Source: Candidatus Gastranaerophilales bacterium
Lineage (GTDB): Bacteria; Cyanobacteriota; Vampirovibrionia; Gastranaerophilales; Gastranaerophilaceae
Direction: 5' to 3'
Assembly (NCBI GenBank): GCA_944323615.1
Contig: CALUTG010000003.1
Span: forward strand, 1-64,000
Length of the DNA stretch: 64,000 nt
Of the stretch, positions 8,293-16,522 are shown in pieces. Position 1 is the stretch's first letter. Every line of letters begins with the position of its first letter. Below the pieces are notes generated by a model that ran no database searches, was not told the origin of the DNA, and saw only the letters and a program-made list of their open reading frames with translations. The translations under genes and the position numbers were made by a program.

Positions 8293-9480
8293 TTATCCTC
8301 TTCGTTGTTTAAGTTTCATTAATTCATCCTGATAAGGTGAAATAGATGTTAGTTTATCCATTATAGCAGGAAGTTTTTCTATAACGTAATCAACTTCTTT
8401 TTCTGTAGAAAATCTTGAAAGGCTGAATCTTATTGAACCGTGTAGAGCCGTAAACGGTATTCCCATAGCTCTTAATACATGGCTTGGTTCAAGCGAGCCG
8501 GAAGTACATGCGCTTCCGGAGCTTGCACAAACTCCAATATCGCTTAAGTGCAAAAGTATCAGTTCGCCTTCTACGTATTCAAATCCTATATTAGATGTAT
8601 TTGGAACTCTGTTTTTAATGGAAGAATTTAATCGTGCGTTAAATACATTCTTTAAAATACCTTCTTCCAGCTTATCGCGGAGTCTTTTAACTTCTTTCAT
8701 CTCATAATCCAGTGAATCCATTGCAAGTTCTGCGGCTTTTCCGATACCGACAATATACGGAACATTTTCCGTACCGGCTCTTAAGCCTCTTTCCTGATGC
8801 CCTCCGTTGATAAGCGGAGTCAGCCTGACGCTCGGTCTTACGTACAAAGCTCCTACACCTTTCGGTGCATGGAACTTGTGTCCAGAAATTCCCAGCATAT
8901 CGATTTGAGTATCTTTAATGTTGATAGGAATTTTACCTCCTGCTTGAACTGCATCAACAAAAAATATTGTTTCAGGAGATATTGTTTTTACAATATCTGC
9001 GATTTCTTCAACAGGGTTAATAACTCCTATTTCGTTATTGGCATACATTACAGATACAAGCGCCGTATCTTTTCTGATTTTGCTTTTTAATTCTTCTATA
9101 TCAAGTTCGCCTTCAGAGTTAACAGAGATATAGTCTGTTTCGTAGCCGTCTTTTTCCAGTGCTTTGTATAGATTTAAAACACAAGGGTGTTCAATTTTTG
9201 TTGTTATTATATGTTTTTTTTCTTTATTACAGCTTAAAGTCCCTTTGATTGCCATATTTGCAGATTCAGAGCCGCAGGATGTGAAGAAAATTTCTTTTTC
9301 ACTGTTTGCGCCGAGGAAATCTTTTATTTTCCCTCTGGCTTCTTTTATCGCGGCAGCGGGTTTCTTTGCAAAATCATACATGCTTGAAGGATTAGCGTAA
9401 TCTTCTTTTAAGTATGGAAGCATTGCTTCAAGTACTTTTTCATCAACTTTGGTTGTTGCGTTATTATCAAAATAAATCAT
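8293..9480 (-). CDS. iscS: Cysteine desulfurase (IscS/NifS type)
   Basis: This 395-residue PLP enzyme takes sulfur from cysteine for Fe-S cluster assembly. The PLP lysine is K202 in SGHKFHAPKG, and the persulfide cysteine is C325 in the flexible loop SSGSACTSGS, the short class I motif. The N-terminus YFDNNATT and RAGTENV are also diagnostic. The scaffold gene nifU lies just upstream, so the two form an Fe-S assembly unit. Gene names iscS and nifS are both defensible; the partnered NifU favours a NifS-like role. Confidence 0.93.
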   Translation of the reverse strand: MIYFDNNATTKVDEKVLEAMLPYLKEDYANPSSMYDFAKKPAAAIKEARGKIKDFLGANSEKEIFFTSCGSESANMAIKGTLSCNKEKKHIITTKIEHPCVLNLYKALEKDGYETDYISVNSEGELDIEELKSKIRKDTALVSVMYANNEIGVINPVEEIADIVKTISPETIFFVDAVQAGGKIPINIKDTQIDMLGISGHKFHAPKGVGALYVRPSVRLTPLINGGHQERGLRAGTENVPYIVGIGKAAELAMDSLDYEMKEVKRLRDKLEEGILKNVFNARLNSSIKNRVPNTSNIGFEYVEGELILLHLSDIGVCASSGSACTSGSLEPSHVLRAMGIPFTALHGSIRFSLSRFSTEKEVDYVIEKLPAIMDKLTSISPYQDELMKLKQRRG

Positions 9481-9556
9481 TTTCTGTCCTTTTAGTTCAA
9501 TTTTGTATTCCAGATTTTGTTGGTATAATGTCCTATCTGCTATTTTTTACTTTATA

Positions 9557-9591
9557 CCCTCGTCCGGCGGGAGAGGGCTAAGGTGAGGGGC
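9557..9591. repeat. Dispersed palindromic repeat, copy R2 (reverse orientation)
   Basis: Read on the minus strand it gives CCCCTCACC, TTAG, CCCTCTCC and then CGCCGGACGAGGGT. This is the same core as R1 at 3318-3352. It sits between the nifU and cysteine desulfurase genes in a 117-bp gap. Confidence 0.65.
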
Positions 9592-9596
9592 TTTCA

Positions 9597-10433
9597 TTAT
9601 ACCTGTTCTACTTCAAGTTTTGAATCGACTTTATCTTTTAAAACAGATTCAACAAAGTTTTTAATAGTCATAGATGCATTTTTACATCCGCTGCACATGC
9701 CTGTAAGTTTAACTTTTACGGTATTTCCTTCTACATCGACAAGCTCAATATCTCCGCCGTCTTTTTGAAGCTGCGGTGAAATCTGCTGATCAATAACCTT
9801 GCTTATTTTCAGAATTTTCTGGGTAGGTGTAAGCTCCGCCGGTGTTTCATTTTTCCAGTATTCATCAAGAATATTTTTAATAGCGCCTTTGCATCTTCCG
9901 CAGGCTCCGCCTGCTTTGGTATAGTTTGTAACCTCTTCAACGGTCTTTAGTCCGTTGATTTTAACAGCTTCAAGAATCTGTCCTTCTGTTACATTAAAGC
10001 AGGTGCAGATAACTTTATCCTGATGGTCAGAAGATCCTGTAATCTCAAGTTCTTCCCATCCGTCTTCTTCTTTATAATACTTTTTGAGTGCATCTTCCAG
10101 AGCTTCTTGTCCCATTACTGAGCAGTGCATTTTTTCCTGCGGAAGCCCGCCTAAAGCTTCTGCTATATCTTTGTTTGTAATTTTTTTGACTTCATCTAAT
10201 GTCTTTCCGATTATCATTTCGGTTAGAATGCTTGAGCTTGCAACGGCAGAGCCGCAGCCAAAAGTTTGGAATTTAGCATCTTTAATTATGTTTCCGTCAA
10301 GTTTTATATAAAGTTTTAATGAATCACCGCAGGCAAGAGAACCGGCTTCACCGACGATATCCGCATCATCGATTTTTCCGACATTTCTCGGGTTTCTGTA
10401 GTGATCAAGTACCTTCTCTGAATATTCCCACAT
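9597..10433 (-). CDS. nifU: NifU Fe-S cluster scaffold, three-domain form
   Basis: This 278-residue scaffold protein has the full NifU layout. The IscU-like N domain carries cluster cysteines C35, C60 and C104. A central BFD-like [2Fe-2S] domain has C143, C145, C178 and C181. The C-terminal NifU domain has GMCSGC (C247, C250). It assembles clusters from sulfur delivered by the adjacent cysteine desulfurase and passes them to apoproteins. Full-length NifU also occurs outside nitrogen fixers (for example epsilonproteobacteria), and no nif structural gene is visible here, so a housekeeping role is likely. Confidence 0.93.
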   Translation of the reverse strand: MWEYSEKVLDHYRNPRNVGKIDDADIVGEAGSLACGDSLKLYIKLDGNIIKDAKFQTFGCGSAVASSSILTEMIIGKTLDEVKKITNKDIAEALGGLPQEKMHCSVMGQEALEDALKKYYKEEDGWEELEITGSSDHQDKVICTCFNVTEGQILEAVKINGLKTVEEVTNYTKAGGACGRCKGAIKNILDEYWKNETPAELTPTQKILKISKVIDQQISPQLQKDGGDIELVDVEGNTVKVKLTGMCSGCKNASMTIKNFVESVLKDKVDSKLEVEQV

Positions 10434-10518
10434 TATATTTCACCTCGTGTAAGTTGAATTTTTCTCCCGACTGTATTTTATAACAAATAGGGGGAAATGT
10501 ATAGCTAAAGTCCAAGAC

Positions 10519-10836
10519 CTAATTTTCTATTCTTTTTTGTTCCATTTTTAAAAACTCACAGTCGGCTTCAAGCCTTTTATCTTCCATTGCATCAATGAGT
10601 TCTTTTATATCTTTAATCTGACCGAGTTCAAAACCTACTTCCGCAAATAAGACACAATCATTACACAGCCTGTATTCACCGTATTGTACGGAGCCCGCTA
10701 AATCTTTGGTTCCGCCGCAGGCATCGCAAACAAAAAACTCATGCTCACAATCCGGATTCTCTTCAATATCGTCAAGTCTCATCTGCTCAACGACAAGCTG
10801 CATTTCTTTTACAACTTCTTCTTTTGATTTAGACAT
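10519..10836 (-). CDS. Small Cys4 zinc-binding protein, unknown role
   Basis: This 105-residue protein has two CxxC-type knuckles: FVCDACGG and RLCNDCVLF, about 30 residues apart, the usual layout of a zinc ribbon. The flanks are acidic and helical. The ATG at 10836 is preferred over one at 10851 because GGAG lies six bases before it. It overlaps the end of pdxJ by eight bases, suggesting translational coupling. No function is recognised. Confidence 0.65.
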   Translation of the reverse strand: MSKSKEEVVKEMQLVVEQMRLDDIEENPDCEHEFFVCDACGGTKDLAGSVQYGEYRLCNDCVLFAEVGFELGQIKDIKELIDAMEDKRLEADCEFLKMEQKRIEN

Positions 10837-11554
10837 TCTGCACTCCTTCACATAAAGCTTTCATTTCTTTTACAGCTTGTTCAAGACCTACAAAAACAGC
10901 TCTTGCAATAATTGAATGCCCGATATTTAATTCCACAAGATTAGGAATCTCATGCATTCTGGAAACGTTCCTGTAATTAAGGCCGTGTCCTGCATTAACT
11001 TTCAGTCCGAAATTCTGGGCAAATATTGCAGCACCCTTAAGCTCTTCAAACACTTTTTCTTCTTCTCCTGTTCCGAAAGCTTCCGAGTATCTGCCTGTAT
11101 GGAGTTCTATAAATGGGGCTCCGGTTTTTGATACAGCAGAAATTTGGTGTACATCCGGATCAATAAAGAAACTTACTTCAATATTTTTTTCTAAAAGCGG
11201 TTTTGTAAACTCAATAGCACGCTTTAATTGCCCTTCTACGTCAAGTCCTCCTTCGGTTGTTAACTCCTGCCTTTTTTCCGGTACGATACAGACAGCATGC
11301 GGACGAAGTCTTAAAGCAATTTCCTGCATCTCATCTGTCATTGCCATCTCAAGATTTAAGCGTACACGAGGGAGCATCCTTATTTCTTCCACATCTTTAT
11401 CTTTAATATGCCGTCTGTCCTCGCGTAAATGGGTCGTAATTGATGCGACTTTGCAGTCTTTGCAGATTCTTGCTGCAGCAATTACATCAGGTTCAACCCC
11501 GCCTCTTGCATTTCTTAAAGTAGCTATATGATCTATGTTTACGCCAAGTAACAT
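10829..11554 (-). CDS. pdxJ: Pyridoxine 5'-phosphate synthase
   Basis: This 241-residue TIM-barrel enzyme condenses 1-deoxy-D-xylulose 5-phosphate with 3-amino-2-oxopropyl phosphate in the DXP-dependent vitamin B6 pathway. Clear family marks are GVNIDHIATLRNARG at the N-terminus, the HLREDRRHI loop, IELHTGRYSEAF, and VNAGHGLNYRNV near the C-terminus. Length is typical (about 240). DXP also feeds the MEP pathway, whose ispG and ispH are at the other end of the window. It directly follows murT and couples to the small Cys4 gene. Confidence 0.95.
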   Translation of the reverse strand: MLLGVNIDHIATLRNARGGVEPDVIAAARICKDCKVASITTHLREDRRHIKDKDVEEIRMLPRVRLNLEMAMTDEMQEIALRLRPHAVCIVPEKRQELTTEGGLDVEGQLKRAIEFTKPLLEKNIEVSFFIDPDVHQISAVSKTGAPFIELHTGRYSEAFGTGEEEKVFEELKGAAIFAQNFGLKVNAGHGLNYRNVSRMHEIPNLVELNIGHSIIARAVFVGLEQAVKEMKALCEGVQNV

Positions 11555-12874
11555 TTATTTACTCCTTAATTTTCTTATTTTATTGATTTTTAATAAAGCT
11601 GTATAAGTCGGTAAAATTGTAATATTATTATCCGCCGTTTTGCCTGCATAATCAATAGCCTTTTTTATTTTAGGAATAATTTTGATATTTTCTACTCCGG
11701 CATATTTTAGCCTTAATGCCATATCATAAGCGCGGATTCCGGATACAATAATTTCTCTTTTAGCGCCTTTTAAGAATTCAAACTCCGCATCCCAGAGCCA
11801 TGAGACATCACGACCGTCGGCGTAATTATCGTTAATAACTATCAAAATCTGTGAATCTAAATCCACGGTTTTTAGAACTTCATTTGCACCTATAGGATTT
11901 TTGATTAACTGTATAAGTGTCCTTTTACCGTTTAAATATTTAATTTCGCTTCTTCCGAATGCGACTTTAAAAGAAGAAAGATTGTTTTCGATTCCCTTTA
12001 TGCCGAGCTTTTCACATAAAGCAATTGCCGCGAGTGCATTATAGGCATTAAAAAGTCCTACAAGCGGAATTGTATACTCTCTTTCGTTCATTTTTATAAC
12101 AGAATGGGTTTTGTGCAAAACAACTTCCGCAGAATATTCAGGTTCAGGTCTTTTATATCCGCAATCGCAGTAATAATGCCCCTGCTGCGCGAAGAACTTT
12201 TTCTTATATTGAAGCGGTTTCCCGCAGAGCGGGCAGTTAAAGACTTCTTCCGTAGAAGAAGCTTGTTTTAGGCTTTCTTCTGTGTAAATAACATCTTTTA
12301 TCCCGTAAAAAATCGGATTTATGCCGGATTTAAAAGTGGATACAAGAGGATCATCCGCGTTTAAAAATAATTGTAACCCGTTTTTTTTATCAATGCCGTT
12401 TTGGATGAGTTTTTTTGTTGTGGCAAGCTCGCCGTATCTGTCCAGCTGATCTCTGAATAGGTTTGTAACTACGAGATAATTTGCGTCAAACTTGTCGTAA
12501 ATTTTCTCCAAATAAGCTTCATCCGATTCTATAACAGAATAGTCCGCTTTTTGGAAAGGGTTAATTTGAAGGGCCAGAGCATTAACTACTCCCGTCAGCA
12601 TATTTGCGCCCATAGAGTTGTTTATTACGAAATTCCCGCTTTTTCTGAGTAAATGTGTAATAAGTCCGGATGTCGTTGTTTTTCCGTTTGTTCCGGTTAC
12701 ATTAATCTTTGAGTTTTGAATGTAGTTATTAGCATAAGTTAAAAAATCCGGACAAATCTTTAAAACCAGCATTCCTATAAAAGAGGTGCCAGAAGAAAGC
12801 TTTGTTATTTTTAGCCCCAGATATAAAAATTTAGCGATAATTAGTGATAAAAAGAATTTGAACCTGTTTTTCAA
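11555..12874 (-). CDS. murT: MurT-type Mur ligase (lipid II amidation subunit), TTG start
   Basis: This 439-residue Mur ligase has the ATP motif GTNGKTT (61-67) and a Cys4 zinc ribbon insertion (C214, C217, C236, C238). The DUF1727 C-terminal domain includes YADGRDVSWLWD, containing the aspartate conserved in MurT. In Gram-positives MurT pairs with the glutaminase GatD to amidate lipid II D-glutamate. No gatD lies beside it here, which is unusual. The start is TTG at 12874 with GAGG ten bases upstream; no in-frame ATG is closer. MurT-like ligases also occur in Cyanobacteria. Family assignment is firm, reaction inferred. Confidence 0.85.
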   Translation of the reverse strand: MKNRFKFFLSLIIAKFLYLGLKITKLSSGTSFIGMLVLKICPDFLTYANNYIQNSKINVTGTNGKTTTSGLITHLLRKSGNFVINNSMGANMLTGVVNALALQINPFQKADYSVIESDEAYLEKIYDKFDANYLVVTNLFRDQLDRYGELATTKKLIQNGIDKKNGLQLFLNADDPLVSTFKSGINPIFYGIKDVIYTEESLKQASSTEEVFNCPLCGKPLQYKKKFFAQQGHYYCDCGYKRPEPEYSAEVVLHKTHSVIKMNEREYTIPLVGLFNAYNALAAIALCEKLGIKGIENNLSSFKVAFGRSEIKYLNGKRTLIQLIKNPIGANEVLKTVDLDSQILIVINDNYADGRDVSWLWDAEFEFLKGAKREIIVSGIRAYDMALRLKYAGVENIKIIPKIKKAIDYAGKTADNNITILPTYTALLKINKIRKLRSK

Positions 12875-12971
12875 CTCTCATATTCCTCAAATAAATAATA
12901 CTCCAAGCGTATTTTATTTTTTCAGCTTATAAAATATAATCTTATAATAATACAAATACAAACGGAAACAT

Positions 12972-13343
12972 ATGATTTTTAAGTTTTTAACAGCAATAGT
13001 CTTTATCGCGGAAATTATAATCGGGTTCGCGCTTATAATAAATCTTGTAAAACTGGATAGAAAAATTTTGGCGCTTAATGAGACTGTTATTCAGATTAAG
13101 CCTGGTATAAAAGATATCTGCTCATTAATAAAAGCTATTTCTTTTCAGATAAAGGAATTGGTTTTAGACTATAGTGAACGTCTAATAAAAAAACGTGAAG
13201 ATATGGCTTTAAGAATTACAATGAAATTACTTGCCGGAATTTTGTTGTGGAAAGTAAACTTAAAAATAATCAAAAAACTAAGAAAATCCAAAGCAATAAA
13301 AACTATCGCAAAGGGTTTAACACTCTTGCAGATTGTGGTATAA
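12972..13343 (+). CDS. Small single-pass membrane protein, unknown
   Basis: This 123-residue protein has one N-terminal membrane helix (about residues 3-27), a helical amphipathic middle and a very basic C-terminus. No family is recognised. It begins a rightward set with two YtxH-like proteins and a DUF948-like protein, so a part in an envelope or stress complex is plausible but not shown. The start lacks a strong ribosome site. Confidence 0.6.
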   Translation: MIFKFLTAIVFIAEIIIGFALIINLVKLDRKILALNETVIQIKPGIKDICSLIKAISFQIKELVLDYSERLIKKREDMALRITMKLLAGILLWKVNLKIIKKLRKSKAIKTIAKGLTLLQIVV

Positions 13344-13378
13344 TGGGTTAGCACAATAACTAAGGAAAGAGGTATATT

Positions 13379-13693
13379 ATGAGCAAAGATAAATCATCAA
13401 TAGGCTTCGGTCTCGGACTTTTAGCGGGTATGGTAGGCGGATTGGTTGCAGGAATCTTATATGCGCCGTGTCCGGGTTCCGAGATGCGCGAAAAGGTTAA
13501 AGAAACTGTATGCGATTTGGCAGAAAAACATTCCCCTGCCGTAAATGAAGCAAAAAAACAAGCTCTTGAATCAATTGACCTTTTAAAATATAAGCTTGAA
13601 AGGCAATATAAAAAATTCGGGAACATGTTAAAATCATCAAAGATGAGAAAAGCAAAAGAATTAGAAGAAATCAATGACTACGATTTCAACTAA
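13379..13693 (+). CDS. YtxH-like membrane protein
   Basis: This 104-residue protein has a glycine-rich membrane helix at the start (GLGLLAGMVGGLVAGILYAP) followed by a charged amphipathic helix, the layout of YtxH/GvpP-like general-stress proteins. GGLVAGILYAPCPGSEMREK matches the family's GxLAGLLFAPKSGEETR-like junction. A ribosome site AGGAAAGAGG precedes the ATG. A second YtxH-like gene lies two genes on. Function in this group is unknown. Confidence 0.75.
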   Translation: MSKDKSSIGFGLGLLAGMVGGLVAGILYAPCPGSEMREKVKETVCDLAEKHSPAVNEAKKQALESIDLLKYKLERQYKKFGNMLKSSKMRKAKELEEINDYDFN

Positions 13694-13707
13694 AGAAGGG
13701 ATTCTAA

Positions 13708-14079
13708 ATGGAAATTGAACAATTGTATCAAGGTTTAACTTTTTTGTCATATGCCACGGGGATTATCGTAATCCTTGTAGGTGCAATGCTGGTAAAAGTT
13801 TTGTTTGACTTATCAAAACTTACTAAAAATATTGATGAGACAACAACTATTGTAAAAACAGAGTTAGAGCCGACGCTGAAAAATGTTAATAAATCCGTAG
13901 AAATAATAAGCGGGTTTATTATTAAAACCGATGAAGGTATCAACAAAGTAAAAGAATTTGTTTCAAAAACACCTTTAAAATTTGTCGGCAAGCTTACTTC
14001 TCTGACCGGAAAAGCAACCAGAGGTTTTTTCTCCGGTTTATGCACGGCATTTAATATGTTTTCTAAAAAGAAAAAGTAA
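13708..14079 (+). CDS. DUF948-like membrane protein
   Basis: This 123-residue protein has one N-terminal membrane helix (about 10-33) followed by a coiled-coil stretch (VKVLFDLSKLTKNIDETTTI and on) and a basic tail. This fits the DUF948 family of small general-stress membrane proteins that often lie beside YtxH genes, as here. AAAGAAGGG precedes the ATG. Assignment rests on layout and context. Confidence 0.6.
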   Translation: MEIEQLYQGLTFLSYATGIIVILVGAMLVKVLFDLSKLTKNIDETTTIVKTELEPTLKNVNKSVEIISGFIIKTDEGINKVKEFVSKTPLKFVGKLTSLTGKATRGFFSGLCTAFNMFSKKKK

Positions 14080-14154
14080 GCATACAATCTAGCCCTGTTT
14101 ACCGATAAAAATTTTTATAACAAAAGTTAAACTACGAAAGAAGGAGAAAATATT

Positions 14155-14424
14155 ATGTCAGTAATGAGATTTTTTGCAGGTTTTGCTGTAGGTGCCGCAT
14201 TAGGCGCAGTAGCAGGTATTCTTTTAGCACCAAAATCAGGGGAAGAAACAAGAGAAATGCTTGGAGATATGGCTTCTGATATGGCAAAGAAAACCGATGC
14301 AACAGTAAAAGATATCCAAAAAAGAGCTGATGATATAGTTTCAGACGTTCAAGAAAAGAGCGAAGAAATTATGTCAAAACTCCAGGACATGTTGAATAAA
14401 CAAAAAGAAGGAGCAGAAGCTTAG
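14155..14424 (+). CDS. YtxH domain membrane protein
   Basis: This 89-residue protein has a small-residue membrane helix (FFAGFAVGAALGAVAGILLAP) and then the diagnostic KSGEETREML of YtxH proteins, followed by an amphipathic helix of 11-residue periodicity (DIQKRADDIVSDVQEKSEEI). The GAAGGAG site is strong. It is the last gene of the 12972-14424 set and ends at an intrinsic terminator. YtxH proteins are stress-induced in Bacillus; the biochemical role is not known. Confidence 0.85.
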   Translation: MSVMRFFAGFAVGAALGAVAGILLAPKSGEETREMLGDMASDMAKKTDATVKDIQKRADDIVSDVQEKSEEIMSKLQDMLNKQKEGAEA

Positions 14425-14445
14425 AATATCTTTAAAAAGCTTAAA

Positions 14446-14475
14446 AAGAGGGATGAAACCTAATCCCTCTTTTTT
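14446..14475 (+). terminator. Intrinsic terminator after the YtxH set
   Basis: A 9-bp stem AAGAGGGAT/ATCCCTCTT runs into six T. It closes the 12972-14424 transcript. Confidence 0.9.
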
Positions 14476-14574
14476 ATTTGACTTATTATCAGGTTTATAT
14501 TACCATAAGGAATGTCAACAAGGGAGATACTTATAGAAAAGTCTCCGGATTGATTGAGTGTTGCAGCTTCATTA

Positions 14575-14868
14575 GCTAAGCAGTGGAAGATTGAAAACTG
14601 AATACTATGTCATCCCGAACCTGATTCGGGATCTTATAAGTAAACAACGCTGACTTGGAGCTTACAATGTTTCGGATTTGTTTACAAGGATTCAAAGCCG
14701 GTAAGATGTTGAAACAAGTTCAGCATGACATAAAAACTGCAAGCCCTTGTGGCACTCTGCCGACGAGGAGGTGACTAAATGTCACGTCCGCGGAGAGGGG
14801 AGGTAGACGCCTCCACCGGCTAGGCAGCAGAAGATTGAAAATAGAATAAATTTGCAAGCCCTTGTGGC
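14575..14868. repeat. Duplicated 5' flank of the tRNA-Leu gene
   Basis: A 30-base stretch at 14575-14604 recurs at 14819-14848 with 25 identities. The 15 bases at 14739-14753, which include the first 11 bases of the tRNA, recur at 14854-14868. The 430-bp gap between 14425 and 14857 therefore looks like layered partial duplications around the tRNA, with no gene. Confidence 0.6.
14606..14732. repeat. Imperfect long inverted repeat with TCATCCCGAAC ends
   Basis: The arms are TATGTCATCCCGAAC (14606-14620) and GTTCAGCATGACATA (14718-14732), 13 of 15 complementary. A short stem TCCCGAA/TTCGGGA lies inside the left arm region. This type of GTCAT-ended palindrome is common as an intergenic mobile repeat in diverse bacteria. 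Confidence 0.6.
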
Positions 14869-14944
14869 GGAATCGGTAGACGCGTTGGACTTAAAATCCA
14901 ATCGGGGTTCACCCTCGGTGCCAGTTCAAGTCTGGCCAAGGGCA
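14858..14944 (+). tRNA. tRNA-Leu (anticodon UAA)
   Basis: An 87-base class II tRNA. The acceptor GCCCTTG pairs with CAAGGGC plus discriminator A. The anticodon stem TTGGA/TCCAA holds the loop CTTAAAA (anticodon TAA). A variable arm follows and the T arm contains GTTCAAGTC. CCA is not encoded. The 3' part of the gene is the prophage attachment core, so this copy is a host/phage hybrid restored to full sequence. Confidence 0.97.
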
Positions 14945-14947
14945 AAT
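14888..14947. other. attL, 60-bp attachment core
   Basis: These 60 bases, from the anticodon stem to just past the tRNA 3' end, are identical to 49856-49915. Sequences diverge immediately on both sides (G versus A before, A versus T after). They mark the left end of the prophage. Confidence 0.93.
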
Positions 14948-14952
14948 ATTTC

Positions 14953-14979
14953 AGGAGGTTTAGAAAAACCTCCTTTTTT
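14953..14979 (+). terminator. Phage-supplied terminator behind tRNA-Leu
   Basis: A stem AGGAGGTTT/AAACCTCCT is followed by six T, directly after attL. It lies in phage DNA and replaces the tRNA's original terminator, which now sits beyond attR at 49924-49951. Confidence 0.88.
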
Positions 14980-14986
14980 AATGTCA

Positions 14987-15028
14987 TGTGTAATCTGTGG
15001 GTAATTTTTCATTTGAATAAAATACTAA
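14987..15028. other. Candidate integrase arm sites, left
   Basis: A 23-base motif at 14987-15009 recurs in the same orientation at 49744-49766 with one mismatch. The 16 bases TTGAATAAAATACTAA at 15013-15028 recur exactly inverted at 49783-49798. Both pairs lie just inside the att cores, where integrase arm-binding sites are expected. Confidence 0.6.
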
Positions 15029-16029
15029 CAGTATGAATTTAATACTTCAATTGCTTCAAGTTTTCGTTTTGGTGTCGGATGCATGTATCTTTGAGTTGTT
15101 ACAATAGAGCTATGTGCTAATATCTCTTGCACTGTCCTTATATCAACCCCCTTTTCTACCAGTCTTGTTGCAACAGTATGTCTTAAATCGTGAAATCTGA
15201 AATTGTCTATCCCTGCTTTATTACAAGCATTGTTAAACCCCTCTGATATATCCCGATATGGTAAGCCAGTTTCTGGATTGGCAAAAACATACTCACTTAT
15301 TTTGGGTAATGAAATTAAAAGTTCCATTAACTTATCACTTATTGGAATCTTAATTACTTTATGCCCTTTATTTTGCTGTGCTAAAATTTCTATAAACCTA
15401 AAATCTAAATCTACTAACTCCCATCTTAGATTTAGTATATTAGATTTCCTTAAGCCTGTTTGTAATGCACAAATAACAATAGGCTTAAGATGTTCCGGTA
15501 AATATTTAAAAAGTTCTGCTTCTTCTTCTATTGTTAAATAGCGTATTTTATAATTATTTTCCTTTAACATTTTGACTGATTTCATAGGATTATAGCTTAC
15601 CAGCTGATTCTTTACTGCTAAATTAAAAATTGTTTTCAGACAAGCAAGATAACGATTAACATAAGCATTAGAATAATGTTCCAACATTTTTGCTTTGAAT
15701 TTCTCTATCCTATCAGGGGTTATTTTACTTACCGGAATATCCTTTCCCCATTCTTTGTAAAACAGATTAACTTTTGCTTCATCTCTTTTATAGTCCTTTT
15801 TGTTTGTTTTTGAATAATTAAGAAATATATTAGCAAGCTTTTTAAATAAAATAGTATCCTCAGATACCGTTAACCCGTTTTGCCTTTGTCGCGCCTTATA
15901 TCTTTCAGCATCTTCAAGTTCTTTTGCTTCCTGTTTGTTTTTTGCCCCATCTAACAGCTTATGAATACGCTCGCCCTTTACCATAAACTGGCAGTACCAT
16001 TTGCCGTTTGGTTTCTTATATACACTCAT
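15025..16029 (-). CDS. int: Tyrosine-family site-specific integrase
   Basis: This 334-residue phage integrase has an N-terminal arm-binding domain (MSVYKKPNGKWYCQF), a SAM-like core-binding domain (about 60-160) and a C-terminal catalytic domain. The catalytic residues are visible: Arg in ALQTGLRKSNIL, the HDLRHTVATRL box, His in LAHSSIVTTQRY and the nucleophile Tyr just after. It integrates and excises the prophage at tRNA-Leu. The ATG at 16029 is chosen because homology begins at MSVYKK; a longer frame to 16170 would run through the excisionase gene. It overlaps that gene by 14 bp. Confidence 0.93.
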   Translation of the reverse strand: MSVYKKPNGKWYCQFMVKGERIHKLLDGAKNKQEAKELEDAERYKARQRQNGLTVSEDTILFKKLANIFLNYSKTNKKDYKRDEAKVNLFYKEWGKDIPVSKITPDRIEKFKAKMLEHYSNAYVNRYLACLKTIFNLAVKNQLVSYNPMKSVKMLKENNYKIRYLTIEEEAELFKYLPEHLKPIVICALQTGLRKSNILNLRWELVDLDFRFIEILAQQNKGHKVIKIPISDKLMELLISLPKISEYVFANPETGLPYRDISEGFNNACNKAGIDNFRFHDLRHTVATRLVEKGVDIRTVQEILAHSSIVTTQRYMHPTPKRKLEAIEVLNSYC

Positions 16030-16192
16030 CACCACTAACCCATCTATCAAATTTATCAAGGCGGATTCTAACAGTATGCCCAATTCTGAATATAAGTTCA
16101 GATGGAATCTGCCCTCTATTAATCCATGTTCTAACAGTACTTTCCTTTGTCTGCAATAAATTTGCAGCATCCTTTATCGATATTAACTGCAT
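16016..16192 (-). CDS. xis: Excisionase-like HTH protein
   Basis: This 58-residue protein has a MerR/HTH_17-type winged helix: LISIKDAANLL, TKESTVRTWINRGQIPS, then VRIRLDKFDRWV. Such small proteins next to integrases act as excisionases, bending DNA to direct excision. It has a strong GGAGGT site eight bases before the ATG. Its stop lies inside the integrase start, so the two are coupled. The role is inferred from fold and position. Confidence 0.75.
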   Translation of the reverse strand: MQLISIKDAANLLQTKESTVRTWINRGQIPSELIFRIGHTVRIRLDKFDRWVSGDECI

Positions 16193-16231
16193 TTTGTTTT
16201 TACCTCCAAATACTTAATAAAAATTCATGAA

Positions 16232-16256
16232 GCAAAAAGCCCTAAAAATAGGGCTT
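16232..16256 (-). terminator. Terminator at the end of the leftward early operon
   Basis: The stem AAGCCCT/AGGGCTT is followed on the minus strand by five T. It separates the early genes from xis-int, so these need read-through or their own promoter. Confidence 0.8.
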
Positions 16257-16293
16257 AAAGCTAATCTATATCATGCGTTTAGGAATTGTTAAG

Positions 16294-16497
16294 TTATTTT
16301 TTATTCATATTTTTAATAAAAACTTCTGACGCATTTTCATTTTTCTTTAAAAGTTCCTGTATAAAAAGCCCTATATTGTATTCACCAACTCCACACTTTA
16401 AAAAAGCATCAATTATTTCTTTTATTGAAATACCTTTAAGTAATATATGGCTTAAAATAAGTTGTTTTATATCTTCCTTATTAATATTTAAATCCAT
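16294..16497 (-). CDS. Small phage protein, unknown
   Basis: This 67-residue helical protein has no recognised domain. AAAGGAG lies ten bases before the ATG. It is the last gene of the leftward early operon, ahead of a terminator. Confidence 0.55.
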   Translation of the reverse strand: MDLNINKEDIKQLILSHILLKGISIKEIIDAFLKCGVGEYNIGLFIQELLKKNENASEVFIKNMNKK

Positions 16498-16522
16498 TAG
16501 ATTTTAACTCCTTTCTTCTGTG

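Noticed and set aside
9597-10433. Nitrogen fixation cluster
   Set aside because: NifU and a NifS/IscS-type desulfurase are present, but no nifHDK or other nif gene; a general Fe-S role explains them.
14881-14947. Prophage disrupts tRNA-Leu
   Set aside because: The att core restores the complete tRNA 3' end at the left junction, so the gene stays functional.
16029-16170. N-terminal extension of the integrase
   Set aside because: The extra 47 residues are the excisionase gene read in another frame; homology starts at MSVYKK.
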